Source: Natrinema salinisoli (GTDB lineage: Archaea > Halobacteriota > Halobacteria > Halobacteriales > Natrialbaceae). From it: a DNA stretch of 64,000 nucleotides. Each line of letters opens with the position of its first letter. The first letter of the stretch is position 1. Both the position numbers and the translations under genes were made by a program. The notes below the pieces were generated by a model. It made no database searches, was not told the origin of the DNA, and was given only the letters and a program-made list of their open reading frames with translations. Shown here piece by piece: positions 63,299 through 64,000 of this stretch. The stretch spans positions 992,001 to 1,056,000 of the forward strand of contig NZ_CP084469.1 in NCBI RefSeq assembly GCF_020405205.1, given 5' to 3'.

Positions 63299-63655
63299 AT
63301 GACGATCTTCAAAGAGATCGTCGACGAGGAGTTCCTGACGGTCTCGGAAACGAAGGAGCTGCTCGCCGACATCGAAGCCGAACGCGCGATGGACGAGGAT
63401 CGCGAGCTGCGCTACGAGCTCGCGCGAGCGATCGAACACGCCAACCGCTTTGCCGTCCTCGAGCCCGAGGAGGCACAGGCGCTGGTCGACGACCTGCAGG
63501 ACATCGAGAAGGTCGACGAAGCGACGGCCTACAAGATCGCCAACCTCCTGCCGCGCGACCGGGACGAACTCCGGTCGGTGTACGCAAAGCAGCGGTACTC
63601 GCTGTCGGGGGACGAACTCGACGAAATTCTCAACGTCGTCGCCAAGTACGCCTGA
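63299..63655 (+). CDS. rpo4: DNA-directed RNA polymerase subunit Rpo4 (RpoF)
   Basis: 118 residues. It pairs with Rpo7 in the stalk of RNA polymerase and binds nascent RNA. FLTVSETKELLADIEAER and RFAVLEPEEAQALVDDL fit. It lies six bases after eL21, one operon. Confidence 0.96.
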   Translation: MTIFKEIVDEEFLTVSETKELLADIEAERAMDEDRELRYELARAIEHANRFAVLEPEEAQALVDDLQDIEKVDEATAYKIANLLPRDRDELRSVYAKQRYSLSGDELDEILNVVAKYA

Positions 63656-63669
63656 GAGCGAGCCGACTC

Positions 63670-63676
63670 TTTAAGT
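63670..63676 (+). promoter_or_regulatory. TATA box of the DUF655 gene
   Basis: tttaagt sits about 27 nt before the ATG at 63701, so this gene can also be transcribed alone. Confidence 0.5.
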
Positions 63677-63700
63677 ACGCCGTCACCGTATCATACCGCA

Positions 63701-64000
63701 ATGAGCGAAGCCGATGGCGACGAGACGGACGTTCGGCGCGCGGTCGTGTTGGACTACCTCGCACACGGGCTGTCGGACGACGGCCGACCCCAGTACGCGA
63801 AGTCCCCGGCAGGCTACGCTGTCGGCATCGAAGACTTCCAGCTCTACCAGGTCGCGTTCGACGAGGACGAGCGCCTGACCATCGGGAGCGAGGTCGTCGT
63901 CGAACCGCAGGGTGAACGGGACATCGTCACCGAGTGCCACCGCGTCGAGTACGACGACCTCTCCTCGGGCGCGCAGTCGGAACTCGAGTACGTCGTCCAA
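63701..64000 (+). CDS. DUF655 putative RNA-binding protein (3' end outside window)
   Basis: First 100 residues of a family conserved in Archaea, found after Rpo4 and before the KsgA-type dimethyltransferase. It begins MSEADGDETDVRRAVVLDYL, then SPAGYAVGIEDFQLYQVAF. Full-length members are about 190-200 residues and carry an OB/HhH nucleic-acid-binding region in the missing part. A link to ribosome or tRNA maturation is inferred from context. Confidence 0.93.
   Translation, partial: MSEADGDETDVRRAVVLDYLAHGLSDDGRPQYAKSPAGYAVGIEDFQLYQVAFDEDERLTIGSEVVVEPQGERDIVTECHRVEYDDLSSGAQSELEYVVQ

Noticed and set aside
1-64000. CRISPR array, insertion sequences, provirus
   Set aside because: No regularly spaced repeats, no transposase or integrase, and no viral structural gene were recognised in either strand.

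Overview
The window is haloarchaeal chromosome, probably from the Natrinema/Haloterrigena group, although the genus is an inference. The evidence is a GC-rich, very acidic proteome, many twin-arginine (Tat) signal peptides, TATA boxes about 25-30 nt upstream of start codons (leaderless mRNAs), and many small zinc-finger and DUF families that I know only from haloarchaea. Archaeal informational genes (Spt5, SecE, L21e, Rpo4, aEF1-beta) rule out bacteria. No ribosomal RNA, CRISPR array, insertion sequence or intact provirus was recognised.

Layout. 1-6.9 kb: a carbohydrate island with an ABC permease (cut by the left edge), its Tat lipoprotein binding protein, a MalK-type ATPase, an intracellular GH15 glucoamylase-like enzyme and a TrmB-type sugar regulator. 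7-13 kb: HtrA-like protease, secE-nusG, a secreted alpha/beta hydrolase, small haloarchaeal proteins, a PHP-like protein and an enolase-superfamily sugar-acid dehydratase. 13-19.5 kb: nucleic-acid maintenance genes (Mut7-C nuclease, PolX, endonuclease V, HNH-like protein) plus a rhomboid protease with an AN1 zinc finger. 19.6-28 kb: a chemotaxis transducer, a CPBP protease, a LeuA/CimA-type synthase with a long 5' leader, a four-cluster Fe-S protein without a catalytic partner, and tRNA-Ser(CGA), whose 3' end is partly duplicated beside it. 28-43 kb: PEP carboxylase, sugar-nucleotide epimerase, MFS and SLC13 transporters, several membrane proteins, tRNA-Glu(CTC), and two membrane-anchored proteins with DNA-binding-like cytoplasmic domains. 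43-57 kb: universal stress protein, Get3/ArsA-like ATPase, degenerate glycosyltransferase, aminotransferase, CinA-like protein, AI-2E and NhaC transporters, and the repair protein NreA. 57-64 kb: zinc ribbon plus aEF1-beta, a 750-bp gene-free gap, an EamA transporter, an MBL hydrolase, a candidate class I terpene synthase, cystathionine gamma-synthase-like enzyme, and the conserved L21e-Rpo4-DUF655 cluster, cut by the right edge.

Working together: the first five genes form a plausible maltodextrin uptake and hydrolysis module under TrmB control. The two-gene ATGA-overlap pairs (34138-35408 and 40189-41282) and the TGATG pair polX-DUF5788 are short operons. Most other genes look like single transcription units with their own promoters.

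The most interesting item is the 331-residue protein at 60595-61590. It carries an aspartate-rich DDxxE motif, an NxLxTxxxE motif 140 residues later, a basic residue about 45 residues before that, and an Arg-Tyr pair near the C-terminus. This is the spacing expected of class I terpene synthases, in a protein that would normally be filed as hypothetical.
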